Part shown: positions 44,597-55,835 of the stretch, piece after piece
Position numbering within the stretch: the stretch's first letter is position 1
Layout: the number at the start of each line of letters is the position of its first letter
Assembly (NCBI RefSeq): GCF_900112525.1
Contig: NZ_FOMD01000004.1
Location: 372,001-436,000 of the forward strand
From: Klenkia taihuensis
GTDB lineage: Bacteria > Actinomycetota > Actinomycetes > Mycobacteriales > Geodermatophilaceae
Direction of reading: 5' to 3'
Length of the DNA: 64,000 nucleotides
The notes under the pieces: model-generated
The model's database searches: none
What the model was told of the DNA's origin: nothing
The model's input: the letters and a program-made list of their open reading frames with translations, nothing else
Made by a program: the position numbers and the translations under genes

Positions 44597-45708
44597 GTTC
44601 GGTCGCGCTGGTCGTCGCCGGCACCGCCCTGGTCGCCTGCACCTACGGCCTGGTCCGCTACGCCGTCGGCCTGAGCGCGCCGGACGCCCAGCGCGACCTG
44701 GGGCTGTCCACGACCGCGGTCGGCCTGGTCTCCGGCGGCACCTCGGTGGCCTACTGCGTCGCTGCAGCGCTGGCCTTCCTGCACGGGGAGCGGCGCCCGC
44801 GGACGGTCGTCGCCGGGGCGGGCGCGGTCGCCGTCCTGGGTGCGGCGGGGGTGGGGACGGCGGGCTCCGCCGCGGTGTTCGCCGTCGCGGCGGTGCTGGG
44901 CAGCGCCGGGGCCGGAGCCGCCTCGCCGGGCCTGGTGGTCCTGGTCCGCCGGGCGGTGCCGGGCCCCGCGGAGCCGCGGGCGCAGGCGGTGGTCAACGCG
45001 GGCACCGGGCCCGGGCTCGTCGCGGCCGGCCTGCTCGCCCTCCTCGTCGACCGCTGGCAGGTGGCCTGGACGGCCGCCGCGGCCGGCACCGCCGTCGTCA
45101 CCCTGGTCGTGCTGGCCGCCGCCCGGGGAGGCGACCCGGACCGGCCGGCACCCCGGGTGGACGCCGGGCGCCGGTGGGTCGTCCCGGTGCTGGCGGCCGG
45201 CCTGCTCGGCACCGGCAGCGCGGCGGTGTGGACCCACGGCCGCACCGTGCTGCAGGACGGCGGGCTCGGCGACCGCGCCGCGCTGTGGGTGTGGGTCTGC
45301 CTCGGGGTCGGGGCGGCCGGTGCCGCGGTGGTCGGTCCGCTGCTGCTGCGGGCCGGGCCCGTCCCTGCCTGGTCGGCGTCGGCTGCGGTGACCGCAGGGG
45401 CGGTCGCGGCCTGGGCCCTTCCGGCGCGGGGGCCGGTCCCGGTGCTCGCCGCACTGGCCTTCGGGCTGGGGTTCACCACGGCGACGACGGCGCTCATCGC
45501 GTGGGCGGGGCAGGTGTCGGACACCCCCGCCCCGGCGGTGTCGGTCTTCTTCGTGGCGTTGCTGCTGGGCCAGGCCGCGGGCGCCCCGCTGTCCTCGGCG
45601 CTGCTGGGCGCGGGGGTGCCGGTGGCCCTCGGCGCCGCCGCGGCCGTCGTGGCGGCCGGGGCGGCGCTGCCGGTCAGCGGGCGCCGGCGAGCTCCACGGG
45701 CCCGGTGA
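44581..45708 (+). CDS. MFS transporter
   Basis: 375 residues with about twelve transmembrane helices and no large loops. The opening [30 protein letters not shown] resembles YbfB/AraJ-type efflux proteins of the major facilitator superfamily. Substrate unknown; control by the divergent TetR suggests export of a compound that the repressor binds. GTG 44581 lies between the two operator halves, so the mRNA should have little or no leader. Its 3' end overlaps the convergent mqo gene by 35 bp. Confidence 0.82.
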   Translation: MKRSFRSVALVVAGTALVACTYGLVRYAVGLSAPDAQRDLGLSTTAVGLVSGGTSVAYCVAAALAFLHGERRPRTVVAGAGAVAVLGAAGVGTAGSAAVFAVAAVLGSAGAGAASPGLVVLVRRAVPGPAEPRAQAVVNAGTGPGLVAAGLLALLVDRWQVAWTAAAAGTAVVTLVVLAAARGGDPDRPAPRVDAGRRWVVPVLAAGLLGTGSAAVWTHGRTVLQDGGLGDRAALWVWVCLGVGAAGAAVVGPLLLRAGPVPAWSASAAVTAGAVAAWALPARGPVPVLAALAFGLGFTTATTALIAWAGQVSDTPAPAVSVFFVALLLGQAAGAPLSSALLGAGVPVALGAAAAVVAAGAALPVSGRRRAPRAR

Positions 45709-47224
45709 GCTCCAGCGTGCGGGTGGTCTCCTCGCGGACCTCGGCGAACAGCGCCGGGTCCTCGGAGAGCTTCCGGCCGTAGGAGGGGATGGCCTCGCGC
45801 AGCAGGGGCTCCCACTCGGCGTGCCGGTCGGGGAAGCAGCGGCGCAGCAGGTCCAGCATCGCCGCGACCGCGGTGGAGGCACCGGGGGAGGCGCCCAGCA
45901 GGCCGGCGATGGATCCCTCGCCGCCCACGACGAGCTCGGTGCCGAACTGCAGGACGCCGCGGCCCTTGTCGTCCTGCTTGATGACCTGCACGCGCTGGCC
46001 GGCGTGGATCATCTCCCAGTCGTCGCCGTCGGCGGTGGGCACGAACTCCTCGAGGGCCTCGATCCGGTCCGAGGGGCGCTGCAGCACCTGGCCGATGAGG
46101 TAGCGGGTGAGCGCGGTCTGGGTGCGGGCGACACCGAGCATCGAGCCGATGTTGCCCAGGCGTACCGACTTGGGCAGGTCCAGCCAGGACCCGGCCTTGA
46201 GGAACTTGGGGGAGAAGCCGGCGTAGGGGCCGAACAGCAGCGACTGCTTGCCCTCGATCAGCCGCAGGTCCAGGTGCGGCACCGACATCGGCGGGGCGCC
46301 GACGGCGGCCTGGCCGTAGACCTTGGCCTGGTGGCGGGCGGCGAGCGCCTCGTTGGTCGAGCGCAGGAACAGGCCCGAGACCGGGAACCCGCCGAAGCCC
46401 TTGATCTCGGGGATCTCGGCCCGCTGCAGCAACGGCAGCGCGCCGCCGCCGGCGCCGACGAACACGAAGCCCGCGTTGACGGTGAACTCCTCGCCGCTGG
46501 CGTGGTGCCTCGCCGAGACCTTCCAGCGGCCGTCGGTGGTGCGCTCCAGGCCCTGCACGCTGGTGCCGGTGTGCACGGCGACGCCGCGGGCGGTGGCCTG
46601 GTCCAGCAGCAAGCGGGTCAGCGAGCCGAAGTCGACGTCGGTGCCGGCGGTGGAGCGGGTGGCGGCGACGGGCTGCTGCGGGTCGCGGCCCTCCATCATC
46701 AGCGGCACCCACTGCGCCAGCTCGTCCTGGGAGGTGGTCAGCTCCAGCTCGGCGAACAGCGGCGAGGCGGTGAGCGCGGCGTGCCGGGCGCGCATGTAGG
46801 CCTGGCCCTCGGTGCCGTGCACGAAGCTGATGTGCGGCACCGGGGTGATGAAGTGCTTGGGGGTGTCGGTGAGACCGGTGCGCACCAGGTGCGACCAGAA
46901 CTGCCGGGACAGCTGGAACTGCTCGTTGATCGAGATGGCCTTGGTCGGGTCGACCGTGCCGTCCGCGCCCGCGGGGGTGTAGTTCAGCTCGCACAGCGCC
47001 GAGTGCCCGGTGCCGGCGTTGTTCCAGCCGTCGGAGCTCTCCGCGGCGACCCGGTCGCCGGCCTCGAACAGCGTGATGGACCAGTGCGGCGCCACGATGC
47101 CCAGCAGGGCGGCCAGCGTCGCGCTCATCACCCCGCCCCCGACCAGGACGACGTCGGGGCGCGACGTGTCGGGGACGACGGGGTGGGCGTACTCGCCCGG
47201 CGCGGTGTTCTCGGCGCTGGTCAC
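45674..47224 (-). CDS. mqo: Malate:quinone oxidoreductase
   Basis: 516 residues. FAD enzyme of the cytoplasmic membrane that oxidises malate and passes electrons to quinone. [18 protein letters not shown] binds [25 protein letters not shown] and [14 protein letters not shown]-type segments are diagnostic, and [18 protein letters not shown] is the C-terminal motif. GTG 47224 has AGGAAGG 13 nt upstream, rather far. Single gene; convergent with the MFS transporter gene. Confidence 0.95.
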   Translation of the reverse strand: MTSAENTAPGEYAHPVVPDTSRPDVVLVGGGVMSATLAALLGIVAPHWSITLFEAGDRVAAESSDGWNNAGTGHSALCELNYTPAGADGTVDPTKAISINEQFQLSRQFWSHLVRTGLTDTPKHFITPVPHISFVHGTEGQAYMRARHAALTASPLFAELELTTSQDELAQWVPLMMEGRDPQQPVAATRSTAGTDVDFGSLTRLLLDQATARGVAVHTGTSVQGLERTTDGRWKVSARHHASGEEFTVNAGFVFVGAGGGALPLLQRAEIPEIKGFGGFPVSGLFLRSTNEALAARHQAKVYGQAAVGAPPMSVPHLDLRLIEGKQSLLFGPYAGFSPKFLKAGSWLDLPKSVRLGNIGSMLGVARTQTALTRYLIGQVLQRPSDRIEALEEFVPTADGDDWEMIHAGQRVQVIKQDDKGRGVLQFGTELVVGGEGSIAGLLGASPGASTAVAAMLDLLRRCFPDRHAEWEPLLREAIPSYGRKLSEDPALFAEVREETTRTLELTGPVELAGAR

Positions 47225-47410
47225 GGGGCTGGTCGGGCCTTCCTGGTGGTCGCGCGCGGCGGTCGTTGCCGCGCGCTGCGTTCAGGGGAGCGGGGTCACC
47301 GCTGCTGGTGCCATGGTCGTCCCCCCGCGGGCGGTGCACCCTCCCCGGGCGGTGTGACCCTCGCCATGCTGCCGCACCGCACGGGGGACGGCAGGCGCAG
47401 CCGACCTCGG

Positions 47411-47416
47411 TACCGT
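47411..47416 (+). promoter_or_regulatory. Leaderless -10 box of lspA (TACCGT)
   Basis: TACCGT ends 7 nt before GTG 47424. No Shine-Dalgarno sequence precedes the start. Confidence 0.5.
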
Positions 47417-47423
47417 CGTCGTC

Positions 47424-48026
47424 GTGCCCGAGGATGCCGACCGCCCGTCCGAGCCCGCCGGCCCGACCAGCCAGGTCGCCCGCCGCCCGCGCACCGCGCT
47501 GCTCGTGGGCCTGGCCGCCGGGGTCCTGGCCCTGGACCTGGTGACCAAGCTGGTCGTGGTGGCCACCCTGTCCGACCGGGAGCCGCTGCGGCTGCTGGGC
47601 GGGGCCCTCTACCTGACCGAGGCCCGCAACACCGGGGCCGCGTTCTCCTTCGCCGAGGGCGCCACCGTCGTCTTCAGCCTCATCGCGGCGGTCGTCGTGG
47701 TGGTCATCGTCCGGGCCGCGCGCCGGCTGTTCTCCACCGGCTGGGCGGTCGCGCTCGGCCTGGTGCTCGGCGGCGCGCTGGGCAACCTGGTCGACCGGGT
47801 GTTCCGCGACCCCGGGTTCCTGCGCGGCGGCGTGGTGGACTTCCTGTCGCTGTTCGACCCCTACGGCCGGGTGTGGCCGATCTTCAACGTCGCCGACTCC
47901 GCGATCGTCTGCGGCGGCATCCTCGGCGCGGTGCTGGCCGTGCGGGGCGTCGAGTTCGACGGCAGCCGGAGCACGAAGGACGGCGGGGACGACGGCGCCG
48001 ACCGCGAGCGCGCGGCCACCGACTGA
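47424..48026 (+). CDS. lspA: Lipoprotein signal peptidase II
   Basis: 200 residues with four transmembrane helices. Aspartyl protease that removes lipoprotein signal peptides. Catalytic Asp residues are in GNLVDRVFR and [19 protein letters not shown] and DLVTKLVVV are conserved. Charged tail ([19 protein letters not shown]). The N-terminal 25 residues are extra and hydrophilic. Followed by rluD, as in many bacteria. Confidence 0.94.
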   Translation: MPEDADRPSEPAGPTSQVARRPRTALLVGLAAGVLALDLVTKLVVVATLSDREPLRLLGGALYLTEARNTGAAFSFAEGATVVFSLIAAVVVVVIVRAARRLFSTGWAVALGLVLGGALGNLVDRVFRDPGFLRGGVVDFLSLFDPYGRVWPIFNVADSAIVCGGILGAVLAVRGVEFDGSRSTKDGGDDGADRERAATD

Positions 48027-48034
48027 CCGTCGGT

Positions 48035-48040
48035 CACAAT
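48035..48040 (+). promoter_or_regulatory. Possible leaderless -10 box of rluD (CACAAT)
   Basis: CACAAT ends 6 nt before GTG 48047; it matches TANNNT except at the first base. Confidence 0.35.
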
Positions 48041-48046
48041 GGCGGG

Positions 48047-48979
48047 GTGACCGCCAGCCTGCGCCGTGAGCTCCCGGTGCCCGACGGCCTGGAGGGCCAG
48101 CGGGTCGACCAGGCGCTGGCCCGGCTGTTCGGGCTCTCCCGCGGCGCCGCCGCCGACCTCGCCGACGAGGGCCGGGTGCTGGTCGACGGCCGGGCCCGCA
48201 GCAAGGGCGACCGGCTGACCGCCGGCAGCTGGCTGGAGGTCGAGCTGCCCCCGCCGCCGGGCGAGCCCGCCCCGCCGCAGCCGGTCGAGGGCATGACCGT
48301 GGTGCACGACGACGACGACGTCCTGGTCGTCGACAAGCCGGTCGGCGTCGCCGCGCACGGCAGCCCCGGCTGGGACGGCCCCACCGTGGTCGGCGGGCTG
48401 GCCGCGGCCGGCTACCGCATCTCCACCAGTGGCGCCGAGGAGCGCCGCGGCATCGTGCACCGGCTGGACGCCGCCACCACCGGGCTGATGGTGGTGGCCA
48501 AGAGCGAGCGCGCCTACACCCTGCTCAAGCAGGCGTTCAAGGAGCGCACGGTCGACAAGGGCTACCACGCGCTGGTGCAGGGCCACCCCGACCCGTCGCG
48601 CGGCACGATCGACGCCCCCATCGACCGGCACCCCAAGCACGACTGGCGCTTCGCCGTGGTCAGCACCGGCCGGCCCTCGGTCACCCACTACGACACCCTC
48701 GAGGCCTTCCCGGCCGCGTCGCTGGTCGACGTCAAGCTCGAGACCGGCCGCACGCACCAGATCCGGGTGCACTTCTCCGCCATGCGCCACCCGCTCGTCG
48801 GGGACATGGCCTACGGCGCCGACCCCACCCTGGCCGCCCGGCTCGGGGTGTCCAGGCAGTGGCTGCACGCGGTGCGGCTGGGCTTCGCGCACCCCGCCGA
48901 CGGCCGGTGGGTCGAGTTCACCAGCAGCTACCCGGAGGACCTCGCCGGGGCCCTGGGCCGGCTGCGCGCCGAGGCCTGA
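48047..48979 (+). CDS. rluD: RluD-type pseudouridine synthase (large rRNA)
   Basis: 310 residues. N-terminal S4 RNA-binding domain ([30 protein letters not shown]) followed by the synthase. The catalytic Asp is in [29 protein letters not shown] and [10 protein letters not shown] are family motifs. Isomerises uridines in 23S rRNA, sites not deducible here. GTG 48047 is the only good start. Confidence 0.93.
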   Translation: MTASLRRELPVPDGLEGQRVDQALARLFGLSRGAAADLADEGRVLVDGRARSKGDRLTAGSWLEVELPPPPGEPAPPQPVEGMTVVHDDDDVLVVDKPVGVAAHGSPGWDGPTVVGGLAAAGYRISTSGAEERRGIVHRLDAATTGLMVVAKSERAYTLLKQAFKERTVDKGYHALVQGHPDPSRGTIDAPIDRHPKHDWRFAVVSTGRPSVTHYDTLEAFPAASLVDVKLETGRTHQIRVHFSAMRHPLVGDMAYGADPTLAARLGVSRQWLHAVRLGFAHPADGRWVEFTSSYPEDLAGALGRLRAEA

Positions 48980-48994
48980 GCGCGCACCGCTGAA

Positions 48995-49822
48995 GTGACC
49001 GGCCTGCCCGACTCCCTCGCCGACTTCGGTCCGGCCGCGTTCGCCGCGGTCGTCGTCGCCGGCTACCTGGTCGTCGGCGAGCCCGTCGTCGGGCACGTGC
49101 TGCACCGCCGGTTCGAGGACCGGATGCGCACCGACGCCCGTGCCCGGCGGTCGTTCTACCTGCGCCTGCTGGTCCTGGAGTGGGGCCTGTCGCTGCTCGT
49201 GCTCGTGGTCTTCCTGGCCGCCCCCGACGTCGACGCCGGCCAGGTCGGGCTGCGCTGGCCGCAGGCCTGGCCCGGCTGGATCACCTCGGCGGCCTGCCTG
49301 CTGCTGCTGGCCTTCGTCGTGGTGTCCACCCGGGCGCTGCGGTCGGGGGCGCTGGCCGCGGCCGCCCCGGCGCCCACCGGCCGGCACGGGGAGCCGCCGG
49401 TGCAGTCCACGGTCGCGCTGCTGCCCCGCTCGGGCGCCGAGCGGCGGCTGTTCGCCGTCGTCGGGGTGACCGCCGGGGTGTGCGAGGAGTGGTTGTACCG
49501 CGGCTTCTTCCTGGCCGTCGTCGCCGCCGTCGCCCCCGGGCTGCCGTCGGGGGTGCTGGTCGTGGTCGCCGCCGTCGCCTTCGGGGCCGCGCACGCCTAC
49601 CAGGGCGCCGGCGGGGTGCTGCTCACCGGCGTCCTCGGCGGGGTGTTCGCCGCGCTCTACCTGCAGACCGGGTCGCTGCTGCTGCCGGTCCTGCTGCACG
49701 CTGCCGTGGACCTGCGCTTCCTGCTCGTGCCCACCGCGGCGCTGCCCCCGCTGGGCCCCCGCGTGCGCCCGGGCGGGGACACGCGGGGGGACCAGCACGA
49801 CTCTGTCGGACCCCCGGAGTAG
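48995..49822 (+). CDS. CPBP family intramembrane protease (CAAX/bacteriocin-processing type)
   Basis: 275 residues with about seven transmembrane helices. The CPBP motifs are VCEEWLYRGFF (EExxxR), FGAAHAYQG and LLHAAVDLRFLL, so the two Glu, Arg and two His residues of the glutamic protease are present. The natural target is unknown. It follows rluD by 15 nt. The tail after residue 250 is Gly/Pro/Asp-rich. Confidence 0.87.
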   Translation: MTGLPDSLADFGPAAFAAVVVAGYLVVGEPVVGHVLHRRFEDRMRTDARARRSFYLRLLVLEWGLSLLVLVVFLAAPDVDAGQVGLRWPQAWPGWITSAACLLLLAFVVVSTRALRSGALAAAAPAPTGRHGEPPVQSTVALLPRSGAERRLFAVVGVTAGVCEEWLYRGFFLAVVAAVAPGLPSGVLVVVAAVAFGAAHAYQGAGGVLLTGVLGGVFAALYLQTGSLLLPVLLHAAVDLRFLLVPTAALPPLGPRVRPGGDTRGDQHDSVGPPE

Positions 49823-49929
49823 ACAGCGGGGAGTGCGAGGATCGGGTGCCAGCACCCGGTCTGCGTGCACGGCCTTCCCCGCCGGTCAGCACCACCAGCA
49901 CCTGCACCACCGACCAGTGAGGAGCCCCC

Positions 49930-52900
49930 GTGCCCGACGCCGAGAACTTCGTGCACCTGCACGTGCACACCGAGTACTCGATGCTCGACGGCGCGGCCAA
50001 GCTGCCCGAGGTCACCAAGGCCGCCGCCGAGCAGGGCATGCCGGCGCTGGCCATGACCGACCACGGCAACGTCTTCGGCGCGTACGACTTCTACAAGCAG
50101 GCCAAGGCCAACGGCGTGAAGCCGATCATCGGCATGGAGGGCTACTACACGCCCGGCTCGCGCTTCGACCGCGCGCCCTTCGACTTCGGCGCCATCGCCG
50201 ACGAGGACGGCGAGGGCGCCTCGTCCAAGGGCAAGGCCGCCTACACCCACATGACCCTGCTGGCCCGCACCACCGAGGGCATGCACAACCTGTTCCGGCT
50301 CTCCTCGCTGGCCAGCCTCGAGGGGCAGTACCGCAAGCCGCGCTTCGACCGCGACCTGCTCGAGCAGTACGGGAAGGGCCTCATCGCCACCACCGGCTGC
50401 CCCTCGGGCGAGGTGAACATGTGGCTGCGCGCGGGCAAGGTCGACCGCGCCCGCCAGGCGGCCGCGGACTTCCAGGACATCTTCGGGCGGGAGAACTTCT
50501 ACGCCGAGGTCATGGACCACGGCCTGGCCATCGAGAAGCAGACCAAGCCCGCGCTGCTGGAGATCGCCCGCGAGCTGGGCATCCCGCTGCTGGCCACCAA
50601 CGACCTGCACTACACCCACCGCGAGGACGCCGAGGCCCACGACGCCCTGCTCTGCATCCAGACCGGCGCGCGGCTCAACGAGACCAACCGCTTCAAGTTC
50701 AACGGCGACGGCTACTACCTGAAGTCCGCCGCCGAGATGCGCGGGCTGTTCACCGAGATGCCCGAGGCCTGCGACAACACGCTGCTGGTCGCCGAGCAGT
50801 GCGAGGTCACCTTCACCGAGGGCGCCGACCTCATGCCCCGCTTCCCGCTGCCCGAGGGCGAGGACGAGACCTCCTGGTTCATCAAGGAGGTCGAGCGCGG
50901 GCTGCACAAGCGCTGGCCCGGCGGCATCCCCGACCACGTGCGCAAGCAGGCCGACTACGAGGTCGGGATCATCACCCAGATGGGCTTCCCGGGGTACTTC
51001 CTCGTGGTCGCCGACTTCATCAACTGGGCCAAGGACAACGGCATCCGGGTCGGCCCGGGCCGTGGCTCGGCCGCCGGGTCGCTGGCCGCCTACGCCATGG
51101 GCATCACCGACCTCGACCCGCTGGCCCACGGCCTGATCTTCGAGCGCTTCCTCAACCCCGAGCGCGTCTCCATGCCCGACGTCGACATCGACTTCGACGA
51201 GCGCCGGCGCGGCGAGGTCATCCGCTACGTGTCGGAGAAGTACGGCGAGGAGCGGGTCAGCCAGATCGTCACCTACGGCACGATCAAGGCCAAGGCCGCG
51301 ATCAAGGACGCCGGCCGGGTGCTCGACCGGCCCTTCTCCGTCGGCGACGAGCTCACCAAGCTGCTGCCGCCCGACGTGATGGGCAAGGGCATCCCGCTGA
51401 CGGGGGTCTTCGACCCGGCCCACCCGCGCTACAAGGAGGCCGCGGAGTTCCGCGCCCGCTACGAGTCCGACCCGGGCGCGGCCGAGGTCGTCGACCAGGC
51501 CCGCAAGCTCGAGGGCCTCAAGCGCCAGTGGGGCGTGCACGCCGCCGGGGTCATCATCGGCCGCTACCCGCTCATCGACAGCGTGCCGATCATGCGCCGC
51601 GAGGCCGACGGCGCGATCATCACGCAGTTCGACTACCCGACGTGCGAGACGCTCGGGCTGCTCAAGATGGACTTCCTGGGCCTGCGCAACCTCACCGTCA
51701 TCGACGACGCGCTGCGCAACATCGAGATCAACGGCAAGCCCGCGATCGACCTCGACGAGCTCAGCAAGGACCTCACCGACCCCAAGACCTACGAGCTGCT
51801 GTCCAAGGGCGAGACGCTCGGGGTCTTCCAGTTCGACGGCGGCCCGATGCGGTCGCTGCTGCGGCTCATGCGGCCGGACAACTTCGAGGACATCTCCGCC
51901 GTCGGCGCGCTCTACCGGCCCGGCCCGATGGGTGCCAACTCGCACACCAACTACGCGCTGCGCAAGAACGGCCAGCAGGAGATCACCCCGATCCACCCGG
52001 AGCTCGCCGAGCCGCTGGAGGAGATCCTGGGCCAGACCTACGGCCTGATCGTCTACCAGGAGCAGGTCATGGCGATCGCGCAGAAGGTCGCCGGGTACTC
52101 CCTCGGCAAGGCCGACCTGCTGCGCCGGGCCATGGGCAAGAAGAAGAAGTCGGTGCTGGACGCCGAGTTCGTCGGCTTCGAGGCCGGCATGAAGGCCAAC
52201 GGCTTCTCCGGCGCGGCCATCAAGACGCTGTGGGACATCCTGGTCCCCTTCGCCGACTACGCCTTCAACAAGGCGCACTCGGCGGCCTACGGCCTGGTCT
52301 CGTACTGGACGGCCTACCTCAAGGCCAACTACCCGGCCGAGTACATGGCCGGCCTGCTCACCAGCGTCGGCGACGACAAGGACCGCCGGCCGGTCTACCT
52401 GGCCGAGTGCCGCCGCATGGGCATCAAGGTGCTCCCGCCCGACGTCAACGAGTCCTCCTGGGACTTCACCGCCGTCGGCGCCGACATCCGCTTCGGCCTG
52501 GCCTCGGTGCGCAACGTCGGGCACAACGTGGTGGCCTCGATCGTCAAGGCGCGCGAGGAGAAGGGCGCCTTCCGCGACTTCAACGACTTCATGCGCAAGA
52601 TCGACACCGTGGCCTGCAACAAGAAGGTCATCGACTCCCTGGCCAAGGCCGGCGCCTTCGACTCCCTCGGCCACTCCCGCCAGGCGATCGCGGTCAAGCA
52701 CGTCGAGGCCGTCGACGCCGCGATGGCGGTCAAGCGCCGCGAGGCCGAGGGCCAGTTCGACCTCTTCGGCGACATGGGCGGCGACTCCGGGGTGGGCGCC
52801 TTCGACGTCGTCCTCGGCACCGCCGACTGGTCCAAGGCCGAGCGGCTGGTCTTCGAGCGCGACATGCTCGGCCTCTACGTCTCCGACCACCCGCTGCACG

Positions 52901-53466
52901 GCGTGGAGCACGTGCTCACCAGCCACGCCGACACCGCGCTCGCCGAGATCCTCGCCGGCGGCGTCGAGGACGGCGCCAACGTCACCGTGGCCGGCATCCT
53001 CACCGCGGTGTCCCCGCGCACCAACAAGCAGGGCGCGCCCTGGGCCATCGCCACCATCGAGGACCTCGAGGCCGGCATCGAGGTGCTGTTCTTCCCCAAG
53101 ACCTGGCTCGAGGTGCAGGACAAGGTGGCCCGCGACCAGATCGTCGTGGTGAAGGGCCGCATCTCCCGCCGGGACGACACCCCGTCGATCTTCGGCTCCG
53201 AGGTGATGATCCCCGAGCTGACCGAGGGCCCGCGCGGCCCGGTGCTGGTCTCGATGCCCGCGGCCCGGTGCACCCCGCCAGTGGTCGAGCGGCTGCGCGA
53301 GGTGCTGGGCAGCCACCCGGGCACCACCGAGGTGCAGCTCAAGCTGATCAACGGCCAGCGGGAGACGGTGCTGCGGCTGGACCAGCGGCTGTCGGTGCGC
53401 CCGAGCACCGCGCTCATGGGCGACATCAAGGCGCTGCTGGGGCCCACCAGCGTCGCCATCCTCTGA
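49930..53466 (+). CDS. dnaE: DNA polymerase III alpha subunit
   Basis: 1178 residues. Replicative polymerase (DnaE1 type). PHP domain HLHVHTEYSMLDGAAKLPE; catalytic Asp residues in PDVDIDFDERRRGEVIRY; GRGSAAGSLAAYAMGITDLDPL; helix-hairpin-helix and OB parts; clamp-binding region in the last third. GTG 49930 has GAGGAG 5 nt upstream. Not the SOS mutase DnaE2, judging by length and the intact PHP domain. Confidence 0.97.
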   Translation: MPDAENFVHLHVHTEYSMLDGAAKLPEVTKAAAEQGMPALAMTDHGNVFGAYDFYKQAKANGVKPIIGMEGYYTPGSRFDRAPFDFGAIADEDGEGASSKGKAAYTHMTLLARTTEGMHNLFRLSSLASLEGQYRKPRFDRDLLEQYGKGLIATTGCPSGEVNMWLRAGKVDRARQAAADFQDIFGRENFYAEVMDHGLAIEKQTKPALLEIARELGIPLLATNDLHYTHREDAEAHDALLCIQTGARLNETNRFKFNGDGYYLKSAAEMRGLFTEMPEACDNTLLVAEQCEVTFTEGADLMPRFPLPEGEDETSWFIKEVERGLHKRWPGGIPDHVRKQADYEVGIITQMGFPGYFLVVADFINWAKDNGIRVGPGRGSAAGSLAAYAMGITDLDPLAHGLIFERFLNPERVSMPDVDIDFDERRRGEVIRYVSEKYGEERVSQIVTYGTIKAKAAIKDAGRVLDRPFSVGDELTKLLPPDVMGKGIPLTGVFDPAHPRYKEAAEFRARYESDPGAAEVVDQARKLEGLKRQWGVHAAGVIIGRYPLIDSVPIMRREADGAIITQFDYPTCETLGLLKMDFLGLRNLTVIDDALRNIEINGKPAIDLDELSKDLTDPKTYELLSKGETLGVFQFDGGPMRSLLRLMRPDNFEDISAVGALYRPGPMGANSHTNYALRKNGQQEITPIHPELAEPLEEILGQTYGLIVYQEQVMAIAQKVAGYSLGKADLLRRAMGKKKKSVLDAEFVGFEAGMKANGFSGAAIKTLWDILVPFADYAFNKAHSAAYGLVSYWTAYLKANYPAEYMAGLLTSVGDDKDRRPVYLAECRRMGIKVLPPDVNESSWDFTAVGADIRFGLASVRNVGHNVVASIVKAREEKGAFRDFNDFMRKIDTVACNKKVIDSLAKAGAFDSLGHSRQAIAVKHVEAVDAAMAVKRREAEGQFDLFGDMGGDSGVGAFDVVLGTADWSKAERLVFERDMLGLYVSDHPLHGVEHVLTSHADTALAEILAGGVEDGANVTVAGILTAVSPRTNKQGAPWAIATIEDLEAGIEVLFFPKTWLEVQDKVARDQIVVVKGRISRRDDTPSIFGSEVMIPELTEGPRGPVLVSMPAARCTPPVVERLREVLGSHPGTTEVQLKLINGQRETVLRLDQRLSVRPSTALMGDIKALLGPTSVAIL

Positions 53467-53502
53467 GCGCCGCCACCGCGCTCCTGTGGTCGAATCGCTG
53501 AC

Positions 53503-54204
53503 GTGACCGCCCTCCCGCCCCCCGTCCCGTCCCCGGCGGCCGGCCCGCAGCCGGTCGCCGGTGACCTGCGGCCCGCCGCCGTGCGCGCCGGGGTGCCGGG
53601 GCTGCGCGGCAGCCGGGGCGACGTCCGCGGCGCGGTGGTGACCGCGGTCGTGCTGGCCGTGCTCGGTCTCCTCGCCGGCCTGCTGTGGGTCTGGCTCGCC
53701 CCGCGGGCCCAGTTCACCGTCACCTCCGACGCCGGCGACGTGCAGGTCGCCGGGGGCGGCCTGGTCGACCCCGAGCTGTTCGCCTCCGACGACGGCGTCT
53801 ACGTGCTGCTGCTGGGCGGGCTGGGCCTGCTGGCCGGCGTGGCCGGCTGGCTGCGCCGGCGCCGCCGCGGCGTGGTCACCCTGGTCGGGCTGGCCGTGGG
53901 CATGCTCGCCGCCTCGGTGGCCGCCTGGCAGCTCGGTGCGCTGCTGGGCCGCGGCCCGTCCCGCGAGCAGCTGACCACCGTCGGCACCGAGGTGACCACC
54001 GCGCTGGACCTCAACATGCTGGCCGCGCTCGCGGTGGGCCCGTTCTGCGCGGTGCTGGTCTACGTGGTGTGCACCGTGCTGGTCAGCAGCGACGACCTCG
54101 GCCGCGACGAGCCGGAGCCGGCGGTCCACCCGGAGCAGGGCCACCCGCAGGGGGCGTACCGGCCCGAGCCGGCGGGACAGGCGGGACCTGCGATCCGGGA
54201 GTGA
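53503..54204 (+). CDS. DUF2567-type membrane protein
   Basis: 233 residues. Four transmembrane helices (about 47-67, 102-122, 126-150, 170-195) with a Pro-rich N-terminal tail and an acidic C-terminal tail (SSDDLGRDEPEPAV). It resembles DUF2567 membrane proteins of mycobacteria and relatives by topology and by QFTVTSDAGDVQV; function unknown. Follows dnaE by 36 nt on the same strand, probably cotranscribed. Confidence 0.6.
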   Translation: MTALPPPVPSPAAGPQPVAGDLRPAAVRAGVPGLRGSRGDVRGAVVTAVVLAVLGLLAGLLWVWLAPRAQFTVTSDAGDVQVAGGGLVDPELFASDDGVYVLLLGGLGLLAGVAGWLRRRRRGVVTLVGLAVGMLAASVAAWQLGALLGRGPSREQLTTVGTEVTTALDLNMLAALAVGPFCAVLVYVVCTVLVSSDDLGRDEPEPAVHPEQGHPQGAYRPEPAGQAGPAIRE

Positions 54205-54326
54205 CGAACCGTTACCGGACGGGCCCGTCGCTCCACTACTCCCCGCTGTCCGGCTGTCACGCTCGGTTCCGTGCTCCGGAGTTCCGCTGACCTCGCCCCG
54301 ATGACCGCCCCCGACGGGGCCCGGTC

Positions 54327-55835
54327 GTGAGCGACGACCGCGCGGCGCAGCTCCCCGCCCGCCTCGACCCCCGGCTCGGCCGCCCCGCCGGCTCCGCGGC
54401 CCGCACCGGCACCCGCCGGGCCGCCGTCGTCGTCCGCGGGCTGGCCGCGGTGCTCAGCATGCTGCTCGTGGCCGGCAGCGGGTGGGGCTGGTACCTGGTC
54501 CGCGTGGCCGAGGCCAGCGTCAACCGCACCGACGCGATCCCGACCACCGGCAACACCGACATCAACGGGGACACCCACGCCGGCCAGGCGATGAACATGC
54601 TGCTGGTGGGCGTGGACTCCCGCGCCGGGCTCACCCAGGAGCAGATCGACGAGTACGCCACCGGCGACCCCGACGACCTGCACAACACCGACACGATGAT
54701 GCTGGTGCACGTCCCGGCCGACGGGTCCGCGGCGTCGTTCGTCTCCTTCCCGCGCGACATGTACGTGCAGATCCCGGGCCACGGCCGCGGCAAGCTGAAC
54801 TCCGCCTACTCGGCCGGGTTCGACGACGTCGACGGCAGCGAGGACGAGAAGCGGGCCGGCGGCGCCCGGTTGCTCATCCAGACGATCAGCAACCTGTCCG
54901 GTCTGCAGATCGACCACTACGCCGAGATCAACCTGCTCGGGTTCATCAACCTGACCTCGATCGTCGGCGGGGTCGACGTCGACCTGTGCCAGGCCAGCGA
55001 CGACTCGGTCACCGGTGCGCACTTCGACGCCGGCCCGCAGACCCTCTCCGGCAGCCAGGCGCTGCTGTTCGTCCGGCAGCGGCACGGCGTGGGGGAGCGG
55101 TCCTCGGACTTCGACCGCGTCGCCCGCCAGCAGGTCTTCATCGCCGGCATGCTGCGCAATCTGCTGTCCTCGGACCTGATGCTCAACCCGAACAAGCAGC
55201 GCCAGGTCGTCGAGCAGGTCGGCAGCTCGGTCACCCTGGACCGCGGGCTGGACATCTTCACCCTCGCCGCCCAGATGCAGGGCGTGCAGCCGGGCAGCAT
55301 CACCTTCCAGACCATCCCCGGCCTGACCGACGCCGACGTCGACGGCGTCTCGGTGCTGAAGCTGCCGCCCGCGCAGGTGCTCACCGACTTCTTCTCCGAC
55401 CTGACCGCCGACCCCGAGCCGCAGCAGGCGCCCGCCCCGGCGCAGGCCCCGGCCACGGTCGCCCCGGCCGACGTCACGGTGTCGGTGCTCAACGGCTCCG
55501 GGGTCTCCGGCGCGGCGGCCGGCGCCGCCGGCGAGCTGACCGCCGCCGGGTTCGCGGCCAGCAGCGGCGGGAACGCCCCGGCCACCGCGACCACCACGAT
55601 CAGCCACCGCACGGGGGACGACGCCGCCGCGGCCACCCTGGCCGCCCAGGTGCCCGGCGCCGCGCTGGCCGTCGACGACTCGCTCGCCGCCGGCACCGTC
55701 TCGCTGGTGCTGGGCACCGACTTCACCGGGGTCGGCCAGCAGGTGGCGACCGCGACCCCGACCGAGGACCCCGTCGTCCCGGGTTCCTACGTCAACCCCG
55801 AGCGCACCGCCGCCGACACCAGCTGCATCAACTAG
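54327..55835 (+). CDS. LytR-CpsA-Psr (LCP) ligase with LytR_C domain
   Basis: 502 residues. Type II membrane protein: TM helix at about 35-57, then an LCP domain that transfers glycopolymers such as teichoic acid or arabinogalactan onto peptidoglycan. Key LCP residues: [52 protein letters not shown] and [21 protein letters not shown] LytR_C domain ([22 protein letters not shown]) and a short tail with a late Cys follow. Convergent with the LON-domain gene; a hairpin ends both. Confidence 0.93.
   Translation: MSDDRAAQLPARLDPRLGRPAGSAARTGTRRAAVVVRGLAAVLSMLLVAGSGWGWYLVRVAEASVNRTDAIPTTGNTDINGDTHAGQAMNMLLVGVDSRAGLTQEQIDEYATGDPDDLHNTDTMMLVHVPADGSAASFVSFPRDMYVQIPGHGRGKLNSAYSAGFDDVDGSEDEKRAGGARLLIQTISNLSGLQIDHYAEINLLGFINLTSIVGGVDVDLCQASDDSVTGAHFDAGPQTLSGSQALLFVRQRHGVGERSSDFDRVARQQVFIAGMLRNLLSSDLMLNPNKQRQVVEQVGSSVTLDRGLDIFTLAAQMQGVQPGSITFQTIPGLTDADVDGVSVLKLPPAQVLTDFFSDLTADPEPQQAPAPAQAPATVAPADVTVSVLNGSGVSGAAAGAAGELTAAGFAASSGGNAPATATTTISHRTGDDAAAATLAAQVPGAALAVDDSLAAGTVSLVLGTDFTGVGQQVATATPTEDPVVPGSYVNPERTAADTSCIN

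Noticed and set aside
49843-49858. Hairpin CGGGTGC-CA-GCACCCG before dnaE as terminator
   Set aside because: Only 7-bp arms with a 2-nt loop; it may be chance in GC-rich DNA.
49657-54144. 1495-codon minus-strand frame opposite dnaE
   Set aside because: A Val/Leu/Gly/Arg-rich shadow; dnaE with all its catalytic motifs is on the plus strand.
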